Shown here piece by piece: positions 1 through 10,275 of a stretch of DNA of 64,000 nt (position 1 is its first letter; each line of letters begins with the position of its first letter). The notes below the pieces were generated by a model that was not told where the DNA came from, ran no database searches, and saw only the letters and a list, made by a program, of their open reading frames with translations. The position numbers and the translations under genes are program-made. The DNA comes from Pasteurellaceae bacterium LFhippo2 (GTDB lineage: Bacteria; Pseudomonadota; Gammaproteobacteria; Enterobacterales; Pasteurellaceae): the NCBI GenBank assembly GCA_029852775.1, contig LEKJ01000104.1:1-64000 (forward strand), in the 5' to 3' direction.

Positions 1-13
1 ATTGAGATACAAG

Positions 14-32
14 GGACACGTTGAGCGTGTCC
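14..32. repeat. REP-like palindrome upstream of scrB
   Basis: A 7-bp perfect stem (GGACACG/CGTGTCC) with a 5-nt loop lies just before scrB. The same stem sequence recurs in the paired unit downstream of scrB, so the gene is bracketed by one repeat family. Here the usual GTAG foot is degenerate (CAAG). Confidence 0.6.
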
Positions 33-56
33 GCTAAATTATCGAAGGAATATTCA

Positions 57-1487
57 ATGCACATTTTCAACAACGGCAAATATAAAAGTCTCCACGCCCA
101 ACAACCGAACGAACTTTCAGAGATTGCTAACTTCGTTGCTCAAGATAAGGATTTCCGTCCGACTTATCATCTCGTTCCTGAAATGGGATTAATCAACGAT
201 CCAAACGGCTTAATTTTCGATGGCGAAAAATATCACGTTTTCTTTCAATGGTTTCCTTATGATGCCATTCACGGTATGAAGCACTGGAAGCATCTCACAA
301 CTACCGATTTCCAAACCTACCTTGAAGCCGATCCGCTGATTCCTGATGAGATGTTTGAATCTCACGGCTGTTATTCGGGCGGGGCGATTTTATGGCAAGA
401 TAAAATTGTCGCTTTCTATACAGGCAACACACGCCGTCCAAGTGATAATGCGCGCGTGCCACACCAAAATATTGCAATCTTCGATAAAGCAGGCAAATTA
501 CTTGAAAAACGTTGCATTATCGACTCTGCGCCTGAAGGCTATTCAGAACACGTGCGTGATCCAAAGCCTTTTGTGACCAAAGAAGGTAAAATCCGTTTTG
601 TATTAGGCGCACAGCGTGAAAATTTAACGGGCACAGTACTACTCTACGAAATGGATAATTTGGAAGATACGCCACGTCTATTATCCGAATTAGAGATTAA
701 AGATTTTGACAACAGCAATGTGTTTATGTGGGAATGTCCTGACTTATTCCAATTAGGCGGCAAAGATGTGTTTGTGTGGTCGCCACAGGGCAAACTACGT
801 GAGCAAACGCAATTCCAAAATAACTACCACGCGACCTATGCGTTAGGCAAATTAGACGGCTATCAATTTAATTCGGAGCATATTACCGAATTAGATCAAG
901 GTTTTGATTTCTATGCTCCACAAACAGTACAAAACGCAGATGGCATTATGTTTGGTTGGATTGGACTGCCTGATTTAACCTATCCAACGGATAAATATAA
1001 ATGGCACTCTACTCTTACAATGCCACGTAAATTAACACTAAAAGACAGCCAAATTTATCAATATCCTGTTGTTCAGCTTAGCGATAAACAAGCAGTTACT
1101 TTTAATGGAAAATTTACAATTGAGCATTTAGATACCGCTTATTTGCAAATTAATGTGGAAAATCAACCGCTTGAAATTAAACTATTTGATAATCCGCAAG
1201 GGCAACAACTAATTTTACGTTATGAAAATGGTATCATCTGTTTGGATCGCTCTAACAGTGAGCAAACAGAATTAATGCAACAATTTGATAGTGTGCGTCA
1301 TTGTGAAGTTGAAAGCCTACAATCGCTAGAGCTATTTATCGACCGCTCTGTGATTGAGATTTTTATCAATAATGGCGAAAAAGTAATGACTTCGCGTTTC
1401 TTTATTGCGGAGCGTGAAAATGTTATGGAGGTTTCACGTGAAGTTAAAGCGGAAGTAGCACAAGTTAAGGCGATTGAATATAAATAA
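57..1487 (+). CDS. scrB: Sucrose-6-phosphate hydrolase (GH32)
   Basis: Glycoside hydrolase family 32 enzyme, 476 aa, expected to split cytoplasmic sucrose-6-phosphate (delivered by a sucrose PTS) into glucose-6-phosphate and fructose. Visible family motifs are NDPNG with the nucleophile Asp near residue 48, the RDP motif, and WECPD with the acid/base Glu near residue 226. A beta-sandwich module follows. The frame is open further upstream, but the ATG at 57 is preceded by GAAGGA at a good distance and begins the conserved part of the protein. The LacI-type regulator gene follows directly. A sucrose PTS permease is not in the window and may lie upstream. The alternative reading is a more general beta-fructosidase. 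Confidence 0.88.
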   Translation: MHIFNNGKYKSLHAQQPNELSEIANFVAQDKDFRPTYHLVPEMGLINDPNGLIFDGEKYHVFFQWFPYDAIHGMKHWKHLTTTDFQTYLEADPLIPDEMFESHGCYSGGAILWQDKIVAFYTGNTRRPSDNARVPHQNIAIFDKAGKLLEKRCIIDSAPEGYSEHVRDPKPFVTKEGKIRFVLGAQRENLTGTVLLYEMDNLEDTPRLLSELEIKDFDNSNVFMWECPDLFQLGGKDVFVWSPQGKLREQTQFQNNYHATYALGKLDGYQFNSEHITELDQGFDFYAPQTVQNADGIMFGWIGLPDLTYPTDKYKWHSTLTMPRKLTLKDSQIYQYPVVQLSDKQAVTFNGKFTIEHLDTAYLQINVENQPLEIKLFDNPQGQQLILRYENGIICLDRSNSEQTELMQQFDSVRHCEVESLQSLELFIDRSVIEIFINNGEKVMTSRFFIAERENVMEVSREVKAEVAQVKAIEYK

Positions 1488-1494
1488 ATTTGGC

Positions 1495-1566
1495 GGACAC
1501 GCGCAACGTGTCCCTACGAATAAACACTATTCATAGAAATATTGTAGGGACACGGTGCCAGTGTCC
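1495..1566. repeat. Paired REP-like palindromes between scrB and scrR
   Basis: Two hairpins in inverted orientation (1495-1513 and 1548-1566) have stems GGACACG/CGTGTCC and GGACAC/GTGTCC. Each is footed by GTAGG on its 5' side when read outward-in. The pair resembles a bipartite REP (BIME-like) unit and shares its stem with the palindrome at 14-32. Confidence 0.7.
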
Positions 1567-1587
1567 GTATATCAAAAGAGAAAAACA

Positions 1588-2610
1588 ATGGACGTAAAAA
1601 AAGCACATAAAAGGATTACACTTAGCGATATAGCGGAATTGAGTGGCGTATCTAAAACTACTGTAAGTATGATTTTAAATGGTCAAGCAGACCAATTTCG
1701 AATCAAAGCAGAAACCCGAGATAAAGTTGAGCAGATTGCACAGCAACACGGCTACCGTGCTAATGCCTACGCAAAAGCCCTAAAAATGCGCCGTTCCAAT
1801 GTGATTGGAATGGTTATCCCAGATCTGACTAACTACGGTTTTGCATCTACCGCTAAAACTTTAGAGCGTCTATGCCGTGAAAATGGCTTACAGCTTGTGA
1901 TTGCTTGTTCTGATGATAATCCCGTACAAGAGAAATTAGCGATAGATCGCTTAATCGACCGTCAAATTGATGTGCTTATTACCGCCCCTACACACCAAGA
2001 TCCTAAATACTATAAAAATATCCGTAAACATACCGATGTTATTCAGCTTGACCGCTTTGTACCAAACTTAGATTTGTGCAAAATTATTAGCGCTGATACA
2101 CCTAAAATTGCCGAATTGGTTGAGAAAATATCTAAAACTTATCAACTTAAAGAGCATTACTATTTGGGTGGACAGCAAAACCTTTCGCCAAGTGCAAGCC
2201 GTTTACAAGGCTTCCAACAAGGGCTAAAACAAGCAGGCCTTGCAGAAACAAGCGGTTGGATTTTGCATAAAGATTACCAACCTGAATCAGGTTATCAAAT
2301 GTTACAGCAAATTGTGGAACAGCTGGGTCGCTTGCCTGAAGCTATTTTTACCGCATCTTATACGCTTTTAGAAGGTGTGCTTCGCTACCTAACTGAACAC
2401 AAGCAGATGGATAAACTACTCAATCGCGAGCTACATCTTGCGACTTTTGACGATCACGATTTACTTAATGCTCTTCCCTTCCATATTCATTCGATTAAGC
2501 AAGATCACGAACAGATCGCACATCGACTCTTTGCGATGATTAGAACCAAACTTCAAAATAAAGAAGCCGAAAGCGAATTAGTTGATTGCGAAGTGATTTG
2601 GCGGGATTAG
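1588..2610 (+). CDS. scrR: LacI/GalR-family sucrose operon repressor
   Basis: Transcriptional regulator, 340 aa, with an N-terminal LacI-type helix-turn-helix (about residues 8-30, ITLSDIAELSGVSKTTVSMI) and a periplasmic-binding-protein-like effector domain. Its position directly after scrB supports a role as the sucrose operon repressor. The frame is open from a GTG at 1555 inside the REP repeat; the ATG at 1588, which begins MDVKKAHKR, is the better start. A closely related alternative is a fructose-responsive Cra/FruR-like regulator, and the assignment to ScrR rests on context. Confidence 0.8.
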   Translation: MDVKKAHKRITLSDIAELSGVSKTTVSMILNGQADQFRIKAETRDKVEQIAQQHGYRANAYAKALKMRRSNVIGMVIPDLTNYGFASTAKTLERLCRENGLQLVIACSDDNPVQEKLAIDRLIDRQIDVLITAPTHQDPKYYKNIRKHTDVIQLDRFVPNLDLCKIISADTPKIAELVEKISKTYQLKEHYYLGGQQNLSPSASRLQGFQQGLKQAGLAETSGWILHKDYQPESGYQMLQQIVEQLGRLPEAIFTASYTLLEGVLRYLTEHKQMDKLLNRELHLATFDDHDLLNALPFHIHSIKQDHEQIAHRLFAMIRTKLQNKEAESELVDCEVIWRD

Positions 2611-2687
2611 CCTTGAAAAGGATAAAAATAGAGCATACAATAGCGAAAGGTCGGGAACAGGTTGCAACCCTGCCCCCTTCCTAGCCG

Positions 2688-2807
2688 TTAGGCTAATTTA
2701 GTTACAACGTTGATAAGTGTATCGAATATAGCTAGTACCTTTACACCTATCGCCCATACTAACAAAGTTAGCAATAAGATCAGAGTAATAATTTCTGATG
2801 TTTTCAC
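2688..2807 (-). CDS. 39-aa hydrophobic peptide, candidate type I toxin
   Basis: A 39-residue ORF starting at a GTG, with a strong Shine-Dalgarno (AAGGGGG) about 8 nt upstream. It encodes a single hydrophobic segment (ITLILLLTLLVWAIGVKVL) and ends KLA. The size, one membrane span, very strong ribosome binding site and structured upstream sequence are typical of membrane-acting type I toxins (Ldr, TxpA and holin-like types). I recognise no named family. A plus-strand terminator at 2905-2933 could end an antisense antitoxin RNA covering this gene. Whether it is translated, and whether it is toxic, are inference. Confidence 0.5.
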   Translation of the reverse strand: MKTSEIITLILLLTLLVWAIGVKVLAIFDTLINVVTKLA

Positions 2808-2814
2808 ATAAATC

Positions 2815-2887
2815 ACCCCCTTAGTGCTACAAGACTAAGCGACTAGGCAATGTGCTACGCCAATAGCACATTTTCGCTCGGTAGCAC
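2815..2887 (-). promoter_or_regulatory. Structured leader of the 39-aa peptide
   Basis: Read on the minus strand, this leader holds nested complementary segments. An inner 7-bp hairpin pairs TGTGCTA with TAGCACA (2851-2870), and outer GTAGCAC/GTGCTAC segments (2881-2887 with 2824-2830) close right beside the AAGGGGG ribosome binding site. Such folding commonly masks the toxin start in type I systems. That function is inferred here. Confidence 0.45.
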
Positions 2888-2904
2888 AAAAGTGATTCTA
2901 GCAT

Positions 2905-2933
2905 AAAACCGCCAAATGGCGGTTTTATTTTTT
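2905..2933 (+). terminator. Rho-independent terminator
   Basis: AAAACCGCC, loop AAAT, GGCGGTTTT, followed by a T-rich run. It could end scrR read-through or an antisense RNA opposite the 39-aa peptide. Confidence 0.7.
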
Positions 2934-3255
2934 GTAAATACATACAGTGTATTTACCTATTTAATTCCATTTCTAAATCTAAAATCAAAAAATTGTTAAA
3001 ATATTTTAAAAAATTTGTTGTGCTAAATTATGAAAATAGCATTTATATAAAAAACCAAACCAATCACAACAATAGTCAATTAATCTAAAAAACCTATTTA
3101 AATATAGAGTTTTTATCTACTCAATTTAATAAAACAAAGCCAGAACATTATTTTTAACTATTTACTTTTCATCTCAACTTAGGCATATTTCACGCCCTAA
3201 CGGAACTATTCCGTATGATAAGAATTTTTTATATCAATTTTTTGAGGTGTTTAAC
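2934..3255 (+). other. AT-rich intergenic region before the NSS transporter
   Basis: About 320 bases without an ORF worth calling. It is very AT-rich and presumably carries the transporter promoter. The one clear structure is a perfect 6-bp palindrome with a 3-nt spacer at 3200-3214 (ACGGAA/TTCCGT), close to the start and possibly an operator. I see no riboswitch that I recognise. Confidence 0.35.
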
Positions 3256-4779
3256 GTGTCTAGTAAACAAACATCAAGTACAGCAAGAGAGACCTTCTCA
3301 GGCCGTAACGCTTTTATTATGGCTGCAATTGGATCAGCCGTGGGCTTAGGAAACATTTGGCGTTTCCCCTATACCACTTACGAAAATGGCGGTGGTGCAT
3401 TTATCATTCCTTACTTAATCGCACTTTTAACCGCTGGTATTCCACTACTATTTTTAGACTATGCAATCGGCCATCGCCACCGCGGTGGTGCTCCACTTTC
3501 ATATCGTCGTTTCAATAAAAATTTTGAAACATTCGGTTGGTGGCAAGTATTAGTCAATGTGATTATCGGCGTTTATTACGCGGTAGTTTTAGGTTGGGCG
3601 GCAATCTATACCTATTTCTCAATCAATGGTGCTTGGGGCGATAAGCCGATTGATTTCTTTATCGGTGAATTCTTAAAAATGGGCGATATTAATAATGGTA
3701 TCAGCTTTGAATTTGTAGGAATGGTAACGGGTCCACTCATTGCAGTATGGTTGGTTGCGCTAGGCGTATTAGCATTAGGTGTTCAAAAAGGTATCTCAAA
3801 ATCATCAAATATTTTAATGCCCGTATTAGTGGTAATGTTTATGATTCTTGTGATTTATTCATTATTCTTACCAGGTGCAGCAAAAGGTTTAGACGCATTA
3901 TTTACACCTAATTGGTCAAAACTTTCTGATCCGAGTGTATGGATTGCGGCTTATGGCCAAATATTCTTCTCACTTTCTATCTGTTTCGGGATTATGATCA
4001 CTTACGCATCATATCTGAAAAAGGACAGCGATTTAACAGGCTCTGGCCTAGTGGTTGGTTTTGCAAACAGCTCATTTGAATTATTAGCAGGTATCGGTGT
4101 GTTCGCAGCATTAGGCTTTATGGCAACAGCAGCAGGCCAAGAAGTGAGTGACGTTGCAAAAGGCGGTATCGGCTTAGCGTTCTTCGCATTCCCAACCATT
4201 ATTAACCAAGCACCATTTGGCGAAGTACTAGGAGTATTATTCTTCGGTTCATTAACCTTTGCTGCATTAACTTCATTCATCTCAGTTATCGAAGTTATTA
4301 TTTCAGCTGTACAAGATAAATTACGCATTCGCCGCACAAAAGTAACCTTTATTGTAGGCATTCCAATGATGTTTGTATCAGTAATGCTATTTGGTACAAC
4401 AACGGGGTTACCTATGTTAGATGTATTCGATAAATTCGTGAACTACTTCGGTATCGTAGCAGTCGCATTTGTGTCATTAATTGCAATCGTTGCGAATGAA
4501 AAATTAGGTATTTTAGGCAAACACTTAAATGAAACATCATCATTTAAAGTAGGATTCTTCTGGAGACTTTGCATTGTATTAACCACAGGTATTCTTGCAT
4601 TTATGTTATTCAGTGAAGGGGCGAAAGTGTTCTCTGAAGGTTATGAAGGTTATCCAAGTTGGTTTGTGAATATCTTCGGTTGGGGTATGGCAGTTAGTTT
4701 AATGGTCGCGGCGTTCTTACTTTCACGTTTAAAATGGAAAGATGAAACTCTAGCAGAACATCACGAAGAGGAAGAATAA
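3256..4779 (+). CDS. Sodium-dependent NSS-family amino acid transporter
   Basis: Neurotransmitter:sodium symporter (SLC6/LeuT fold), 507 aa, with about 11-12 membrane segments. The family signature [14 protein letters not shown] lies in the first helix, where the Na+ and substrate sites are formed. The C-terminus ends in a charged EEEE tail. The GTG at 3256 is chosen because GAGGTG precedes it by 6 nt; an upstream in-frame GTG at 3247 overlaps that ribosome binding site. The small MetS-like gene two bases downstream suggests a methionine/alanine importer of the MetPS type, but the substrate is inferred. Confidence 0.85.
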   Translation: MSSKQTSSTARETFSGRNAFIMAAIGSAVGLGNIWRFPYTTYENGGGAFIIPYLIALLTAGIPLLFLDYAIGHRHRGGAPLSYRRFNKNFETFGWWQVLVNVIIGVYYAVVLGWAAIYTYFSINGAWGDKPIDFFIGEFLKMGDINNGISFEFVGMVTGPLIAVWLVALGVLALGVQKGISKSSNILMPVLVVMFMILVIYSLFLPGAAKGLDALFTPNWSKLSDPSVWIAAYGQIFFSLSICFGIMITYASYLKKDSDLTGSGLVVGFANSSFELLAGIGVFAALGFMATAAGQEVSDVAKGGIGLAFFAFPTIINQAPFGEVLGVLFFGSLTFAALTSFISVIEVIISAVQDKLRIRRTKVTFIVGIPMMFVSVMLFGTTTGLPMLDVFDKFVNYFGIVAVAFVSLIAIVANEKLGILGKHLNETSSFKVGFFWRLCIVLTTGILAFMLFSEGAKVFSEGYEGYPSWFVNIFGWGMAVSLMVAAFLLSRLKWKDETLAEHHEEEE

Positions 4780-4781
4780 AG

Positions 4782-4874
4782 ATGAGTGGTATTGCAATTA
4801 CAATGATGGCTATCGCATTAACAATTATTTGGGGTGGATTAATCTATTCAATTAAGCGCCTGCCAAAAGAATAA
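4782..4874 (+). CDS. MetS-like small subunit of the NSS transporter
   Basis: A 30-aa protein with a single membrane segment (ITMMAIALTIIWGGLIYSI) and a short basic tail (KRLPKE). It starts 2 nt after the transporter stop. This matches the small-subunit family that accompanies NSS methionine/alanine importers such as Corynebacterium MetS, where it is required for uptake. The size, the position and the IxWGGL(I/W)xSI-like core support the call. Confidence 0.75.
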   Translation: MSGIAITMMAIALTIIWGGLIYSIKRLPKE

Positions 4875-4897
4875 TTAGTAAAATTTTTGACAAAATA

Positions 4898-4932
4898 GAC
4901 CGCTTGTTACATTACATAACAGGCGGTTTTTC
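4898..4932 (+). terminator. Terminator containing an uptake signal
   Basis: An imperfect dyad, ACCGCTTGTTA with TAACAGGCGGT, is followed by TTTTT. The left arm is an inverted uptake signal core (ACCGCTTGT), a common arrangement in Pasteurellaceae terminators. Confidence 0.7.
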
Positions 4933-5022
4933 ATATTACACTAAACCTAACTTGCAAAAATTTAATAAAATTTAACCGCTTATGATACAATGACATCGCG
5001 TTTTTCTTAGGAGGATATTGAC

Positions 5023-6231
5023 GTGATTTTTAAATTAAAAGGAACATTTCAACACTATGATTGGGGTGGAGAAAGTTTTATTCCTAATTGGCTAAAACTA
5101 AAAGAAACTGAAGATAAGCCCTATGCCGAATATTGGCTTGGCGCACACCGCTTGGCTCCATCACTGATTGAATTTGAAGGCCAATGGCTAGAGCTTGATC
5201 GTGTTCTAGACAAAGCGCCAAAATTGCTCGGCGAAAAATCCCAAGGAAAATTTGGTGACGAATTACCATTCCTTTTAAAAATCTTAGACGTTAAATCCCC
5301 TATTTCTATCCAAATTCATCCAACAGCAGCAGAAGCTAAATTAGGTTATGAGCAAGAAGATGAGATGGGTATTCCGCTCACAGCCTATAATCGAGTCTAT
5401 AAAGATCATAACCATAAAGCTGAAATGATGATTGCTCTCTCTGATTTTTGGCTATTACACGGCTTTAGAACAGAAGCGAATATAGTTGAAACCTTGCGTG
5501 AACGTGAAAGCTTAAAACAGCTAGCTAATCATATCGAACGGCGTAGCCTAGCGAGCGTTTATGCTGAAATAATGCAAGCTGACCAATCTCAATTGGCAGA
5601 ATGGCTGTTACCAATCATTCATTCTAAACGTGAAGACTATCAACAGGGAAAATTAAAATTAGATGATCCTGATTACTGGGTTCTATTTTCTATGGATTCA
5701 CTACAAATCAGTGAAGATAAATTAGATGCGGGTTTAGTCTGCTTCTATCTATTTAATATTGTGCATTTAGAGAAAGGTGAAAGTGTCTATCAAGGAGCAG
5801 GCTTTCCACACGCCTATCTGCGCGGTCAAAGTATCGAATTAATGGCAAATTCCGATAATATTATTCGTGGTGGTTTAACTAAGAAATATGTCAATATTCC
5901 TGCATTATTAAATACCATTGATTATCGTGAAATTACACCTAAAATCATTCCAGCCTATGAAGGCGATGAGCCGTTATATCTCTACCCGACGTCAGAAATT
6001 GATGATTTTGTAATGCAACGCTTTGAATTTAAGCCTTTTGATGAAGAAAAATTTACTGCAACTAGTGCCACAATTTTGCTGGTAATGAGTGGAAGTCTAT
6101 ATATCGACTTAGGCGATGATTCAATCTATCTACAACAAGGGGAAGCAGCATTTATCTCTGCGGATTCAGAGGTCGATATTATTGGTGAGACTGATGGCTA
6201 TGCAGTAATTGCGACATTGCCTTGTGAATAA
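5023..6231 (+). CDS. manA: Mannose-6-phosphate isomerase, class I
   Basis: Type I phosphomannose isomerase, 402 aa, a zinc enzyme interconverting mannose-6-phosphate and fructose-6-phosphate. It shows the N-terminal motif FQHYDWGG and the metal-site region IQIHPTAAEAK. It starts at a GTG with a strong AGGAGG 8 nt upstream. The length fits the family (about 390-400 aa). It stands alone, facing miaB across a shared terminator. The function is to feed PTS-imported mannose into glycolysis and supply mannose-6-phosphate for surface sugars. Confidence 0.92.
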   Translation: MIFKLKGTFQHYDWGGESFIPNWLKLKETEDKPYAEYWLGAHRLAPSLIEFEGQWLELDRVLDKAPKLLGEKSQGKFGDELPFLLKILDVKSPISIQIHPTAAEAKLGYEQEDEMGIPLTAYNRVYKDHNHKAEMMIALSDFWLLHGFRTEANIVETLRERESLKQLANHIERRSLASVYAEIMQADQSQLAEWLLPIIHSKREDYQQGKLKLDDPDYWVLFSMDSLQISEDKLDAGLVCFYLFNIVHLEKGESVYQGAGFPHAYLRGQSIELMANSDNIIRGGLTKKYVNIPALLNTIDYREITPKIIPAYEGDEPLYLYPTSEIDDFVMQRFEFKPFDEEKFTATSATILLVMSGSLYIDLGDDSIYLQQGEAAFISADSEVDIIGETDGYAVIATLPCE

Positions 6232-6235
6232 AAAT

Positions 6236-6265
6236 AAAGCCTTGAACTTACGTTCAAGGCTTTTT
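6236..6265. terminator. Bidirectional terminator manA/miaB
   Basis: AAAGCCTTGAAC, loop TTAC, GTTCAAGGCTTTTT: a perfect stem between convergent genes with A and T tracts on both sides. Confidence 0.85.
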
Positions 6266-6268
6266 AAC

Positions 6269-7699
6269 TTATAGATTAACGATAAATTTACCTACACCTA
6301 ATTCATCTTCTTTACGAGTACGGTTAATTACACTTTCTGCTGATTCAATCACACGTAAGCCCATTTCATCTTCCGTACGAACCACATCACCACGTAGTGA
6401 GTTTGTGAATACATCGGTGATTTTCACATCAACGAATTTACCGATCATATCAGGTGTACCTTGGAAGTTAACGATACGGTTGTTCTCAGTACGGCCTGTT
6501 AATTCCATAATATCTTTCTTCGATGGCCCTTCAACTAATACACGCTGTTCTGTGCCGATCATCATACGGCTGAATTGCTGTGCTTGGTTATTGATGCGCT
6601 GTTGTAAACGGTATAGACGATCTTTTTTCTCATCTTCGCTGACATCATCAGGTAAATCTGCCGCAGGTGTACCAGGACGAGCAGAATAGATAAAGCTATA
6701 GCTCATATCGAAGTTAACTTGTTCGATAATCTTCATTGTTTGCTCAAAATCTTCCGCTGTTTCACCAGGGAAACCCACGATAAAGTCAGAACTGATTTGA
6801 ATATCTGGACGAACTTCACGTAATTTACGAATCGTTGCTTTATATTCTAACGCCGTGTGGTTACGTTTCATCATCGTTAACACGCGGTCTGAACCACTTT
6901 GAATTGGTAAGTGCAAGAAACTCACTAATTCCGGGGTATCGCGATACACTTCCACAATATCATCTGTAAATTCAATTGGATGACTTGTGGTATAGCGTAA
7001 ACGGTCAATGCCATCGATAGATGCCACTAAGCGTAGTAATTCTGCAAAAGTACAGATACCGCCATCGAAAGTTTCACCACGATACGCATTTACGTTTTGA
7101 CCTAATAGGTTTACTTCACGTACGCCTTGTGCCGCTAATTGAGCGATTTCAAATAGCACATCATCCACTGGACGGCTAACTTCTTCACCGCGTGTATAAG
7201 GCACTACGCAGAATGAGCAGTATTTATTACAGCCTTCCATAATTGAAACGAACGCCGTTGGGCCTTCAGCTTTTGGCTCTGGCAAGCGGTCGAATTTCTC
7301 AATTTCTGGGAAACTAATATCCACGATAGAACTTTTACCGCCACGAATCTCATTAATCATTTCAGGTAAGCGGTGAAGAGTTTGTGGTCCAAAGATAATA
7401 TCAACATAAGGCGCACGTTGGCGAATATGATCGCCCTCTTGTGAAGCAACACAACCGCCTACGCCGATGATTAATTCGGGCTTATCTTTTTTCCAGTTTT
7501 TCCAACGACCAAGTTGAGAGAATACTTTTTCTTGCGCTTTTTCACGGATAGAACAAGTATTTAATAATAGAATATCTGCGTCTTCAGGGTTATCGGTTAA
7601 CTCTAAACCGTGCGTTGAGTTAAGTAAGTCCGCCATTTTTGATGAGTCATACTCATTCATTTGGCAGCCCCAAGTGGTAATATGTAATTTCTGTGCCAT
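6269..7699 (-). CDS. miaB: tRNA-2-methylthio-N6-dimethylallyladenosine synthase
   Basis: Radical SAM methylthiotransferase, 476 aa, adding the 2-methylthio group to i6A37 of tRNAs that read UNN codons. The N-terminal UPF0004 domain has three cluster cysteines ([31 protein letters not shown]). The radical SAM CxxxCxxC is seen in CNKYCSFC, and a TRAM domain closes the C-terminus. The frame extends to a TTG at 7708; the ATG at 7699 matches the family start (M-x-K-L-H-I-x-T-W-G-C). Confidence 0.95.
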   Translation of the reverse strand: MAQKLHITTWGCQMNEYDSSKMADLLNSTHGLELTDNPEDADILLLNTCSIREKAQEKVFSQLGRWKNWKKDKPELIIGVGGCVASQEGDHIRQRAPYVDIIFGPQTLHRLPEMINEIRGGKSSIVDISFPEIEKFDRLPEPKAEGPTAFVSIMEGCNKYCSFCVVPYTRGEEVSRPVDDVLFEIAQLAAQGVREVNLLGQNVNAYRGETFDGGICTFAELLRLVASIDGIDRLRYTTSHPIEFTDDIVEVYRDTPELVSFLHLPIQSGSDRVLTMMKRNHTALEYKATIRKLREVRPDIQISSDFIVGFPGETAEDFEQTMKIIEQVNFDMSYSFIYSARPGTPAADLPDDVSEDEKKDRLYRLQQRINNQAQQFSRMMIGTEQRVLVEGPSKKDIMELTGRTENNRIVNFQGTPDMIGKFVDVKITDVFTNSLRGDVVRTEDEMGLRVIESAESVINRTRKEDELGVGKFIVNL

Positions 7700-7805
7700 C
7701 GTCTTCAAAATAATAAATAAGTGAGAAAATAAAAGCGCAAAGGTAATCCTTTACGCAAAAATATGCGCTATTTTACCCTGTTGTGAGTCATAAGGCTATA
7801 AAAAA

Positions 7806-7834
7806 CAAAACCACGATGAAATTCATCGTGGTTT
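7806..7834 (-). terminator. Terminator of the pts operon
   Basis: AAACCACGATGAA pairs with TTCATCGTGGTTT downstream of crr. On the minus strand it is followed by TTTTGTTTTT. Confidence 0.85.
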
Positions 7835-7857
7835 CGATATTAATCTAAAAATTCAGA

Positions 7858-8361
7858 TTATTTAGTTAAAGTTAAAACAACGCTTTCGCCTTTAACCACT
7901 TCACCTGATAATTTTTGTAAGTTGCTGATTTCATCCATATTTGAAATAACGACTGGCGTTAACACTGATTTTGCTTTTGGCTCTAATACTTCTAAGTCAA
8001 ATTTGATTACAGGCTCGCCTACTTTCACTTTTTGACCTTCTTCAGCTAAACGAGTGAAACCTTCGCCTTTTAATTCAACTGTATCAATACCAAAGTGAAC
8101 GAATAATTCAACACCTTCGTCTGATTCGATTGAGAACGCGTGGTTAGTTTCGAAGATTTTACCAATAGTACCGTTTACAGGCGCTACGATTAAATCACCA
8201 GCAGGACGAATTGCGATACCGTCACCAACGATTTTTTCAGAGAACACAACATCTGGCACATCTTCAATGTTCACGATTTCACCTGAAATTGGTGCATAGA
8301 TTTTAACTTCTTTAGCAACAGCTTCTTTTTTGCCACCAAAAAGTTTATCAAAAAATCCCAT
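7858..8361 (-). CDS. crr: PTS glucose-specific EIIA component
   Basis: EIIA-Glc, 167 aa. It is a soluble phosphocarrier that receives phosphate from HPr and, in enteric relatives, controls adenylate cyclase and inducer exclusion. The two active-site histidines are in NHAFSIES and FVHFGIDTVEL. An amphipathic N-terminal helix (MGFFDKLFGGKK) fits the membrane-binding tail of the family. It is the last gene of ptsH-ptsI-crr. Confidence 0.95.
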   Translation of the reverse strand: MGFFDKLFGGKKEAVAKEVKIYAPISGEIVNIEDVPDVVFSEKIVGDGIAIRPAGDLIVAPVNGTIGKIFETNHAFSIESDEGVELFVHFGIDTVELKGEGFTRLAEEGQKVKVGEPVIKFDLEVLEPKAKSVLTPVVISNMDEISNLQKLSGEVVKGESVVLTLTK

Positions 8362-8433
8362 ATTTAAGTCTCCATATATAAAGGAATAAATTTCCCGTAC
8401 ATTCTATACGAGAATTTAGAAATTGTGTGTAAA

Positions 8434-10155
8434 TTAGTTCAGTTTTTGATAAAACTCAGCAACTAATTTTTCAATATCTTCAGCTGTTGGCTGTGCTAAT
8501 GCTTTATCCGCCAACTCTTTTGCATCTGAATAGTTGATTGAACGTACTAATTTCTTCACGTGCGGAACGGAAATACCGCTCATACTGAACTCATCTAAGC
8601 CCATACCAAGTAATAATGCCGTTGCGCCTACATCTCCAGCTAACTCACCACACATACCAGTCCATTTACCTTCAGCGTGAGAAGCGTCAATCACTTGTTT
8701 AATTAAGTTAAGTACTGACGGACTTAACGGATTATACATATGTGCAATTAATTCATTACCACGGTCAACTGCAAGAGTGTATTGAGTTAAGTCGTTCGTA
8801 CCGATACTAAAGAAATCAACTTCTTTCGCAAGATGGCGTGCATTAACTGCTGCTGATGGCGTTTCAACCATTACACCTAGCTGTAGATTTTCATCAAACG
8901 CTTGGCCTTCTGCACGTAACTGATCTTTTAATTCTGCTACGATTGCTTTTAATTCACGGATTTCTTCTACCGAAATAATCATCGGGAACATTACCGCTAA
9001 GTTACCAAATGCTGACGCACGTAATACTGCACGCATTTGCGTATCTAAAATTTCACGACGAACTAAGCCGATACGAATTGCACGCCAGCCTAAGAACGGG
9101 TTCATCTCTTTTGGTAAATCTAAATATGGTAACTCTTTATCGCCACCGATATCCATTGTACGTAATACAACTAATTTACCTTCCATCGCTTCTACGATTT
9201 CTTTGTAAGCTTGGAACTGCTCTTCTTCTGTCGGAAGCTGCGCACGATCCATAAATAAGAATTCGGTACGATATAAACCAACACCTTCGCCACCATTGCG
9301 TAACACACCATCCACATCACGAATAGTACCGATGTTACCCACAACCTCAACGCGATGACCATCTAAAGTTTCTGCAGGCAAATCTTTTAATTTTGCTAAC
9401 TCTTCTTTTTCTGCTGCGATTTTTGCTTGCTGAGCTTTGATCTCTTCAAGTTGCTCCGCTGTTGGGTTAATGTGTACTTCATTATTGATTGCGTCAAGAA
9501 TTAATGTATCGCCCGTATTTACAAGAGCAGTTACATTATTTGTACCTACAATCGCAGGAAGTTCTAATGAACGAGCCATAATTGAAGTATGCGAAGTACG
9601 ACCACCAATGTCCGTAATAAAACCTAATACTTTATCTAAGTTTAATTGCGCGGTTTCAGATGGTGTTAAATCGTAAGCAACTAAAATTGCTTCTTCTTGA
9701 ATATCGCCTAAATCAACGATATGCATACCAAGAATATTACGAACTAAACGATTACCGATATCTCTAATATCGCCAGCACGCTCTTTGAGATATTCATCAT
9801 CGATCTCAGCTAGCATTGATGCTTGCATATCAATGATTTTACTTGCTGCCACATCCGCTGTTGCAAGGTGTTCTTCGATATAAGCTAGAATCTCTTCTTC
9901 AAGCTCTTCATCTTCTAAGATCATTAAATGACCTTCAAAGATAGCTTCTTTGTCTTCACCTAATGTACGACGTGCTTTTTCTTTAATCGCAGTTAATTGA
10001 GCTGCGGCCTTGTCACGTCCTTCAAAAAATTTTGCTTTTTCAGCTTCAACTTGGTCAGCTGTAATTTTTTGGGTGTTTAAGACGATAGGTTCTTCTTTCA
10101 ATACTAGAGCTTTACCAAATACGATACCCGGAGAAGCTGCAATACCTGTAATCAT
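8434..10155 (-). CDS. ptsI: PTS enzyme I
   Basis: Phosphoenolpyruvate-protein phosphotransferase, 573 aa. It takes phosphate from PEP and passes it to HPr. The phosphohistidine lies in [20 protein letters not shown] (about residue 190), and the catalytic Cys lies in GMCGELAGD near residue 502. The PEP-binding TIM-barrel signatures ([25 protein letters not shown]) are intact. It is the middle gene of the operon, 120 bp after ptsH and 72 bp before crr. Confidence 0.96.
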   Translation of the reverse strand: MITGIAASPGIVFGKALVLKEEPIVLNTQKITADQVEAEKAKFFEGRDKAAAQLTAIKEKARRTLGEDKEAIFEGHLMILEDEELEEEILAYIEEHLATADVAASKIIDMQASMLAEIDDEYLKERAGDIRDIGNRLVRNILGMHIVDLGDIQEEAILVAYDLTPSETAQLNLDKVLGFITDIGGRTSHTSIMARSLELPAIVGTNNVTALVNTGDTLILDAINNEVHINPTAEQLEEIKAQQAKIAAEKEELAKLKDLPAETLDGHRVEVVGNIGTIRDVDGVLRNGGEGVGLYRTEFLFMDRAQLPTEEEQFQAYKEIVEAMEGKLVVLRTMDIGGDKELPYLDLPKEMNPFLGWRAIRIGLVRREILDTQMRAVLRASAFGNLAVMFPMIISVEEIRELKAIVAELKDQLRAEGQAFDENLQLGVMVETPSAAVNARHLAKEVDFFSIGTNDLTQYTLAVDRGNELIAHMYNPLSPSVLNLIKQVIDASHAEGKWTGMCGELAGDVGATALLLGMGLDEFSMSGISVPHVKKLVRSINYSDAKELADKALAQPTAEDIEKLVAEFYQKLN

Positions 10156-10275
10156 AATAGTTTATCCTTGGTTGGAGTGATAAATAATATGCGAAAACAA
10201 CGCATAAACGGCCTTACTCTCTTTCCAATCAAAGATACTAACAAGAGAATAAAGCCGAAAAAGAAAATTTTAAAA

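Noticed and set aside
4002-4361. 119-residue minus-strand ORF inside the NSS transporter
   Set aside because: Shadow frame of a conserved membrane protein, with no start signal or family resemblance. Similar shadows occur in miaB, ptsI, trkA, accC and rph.
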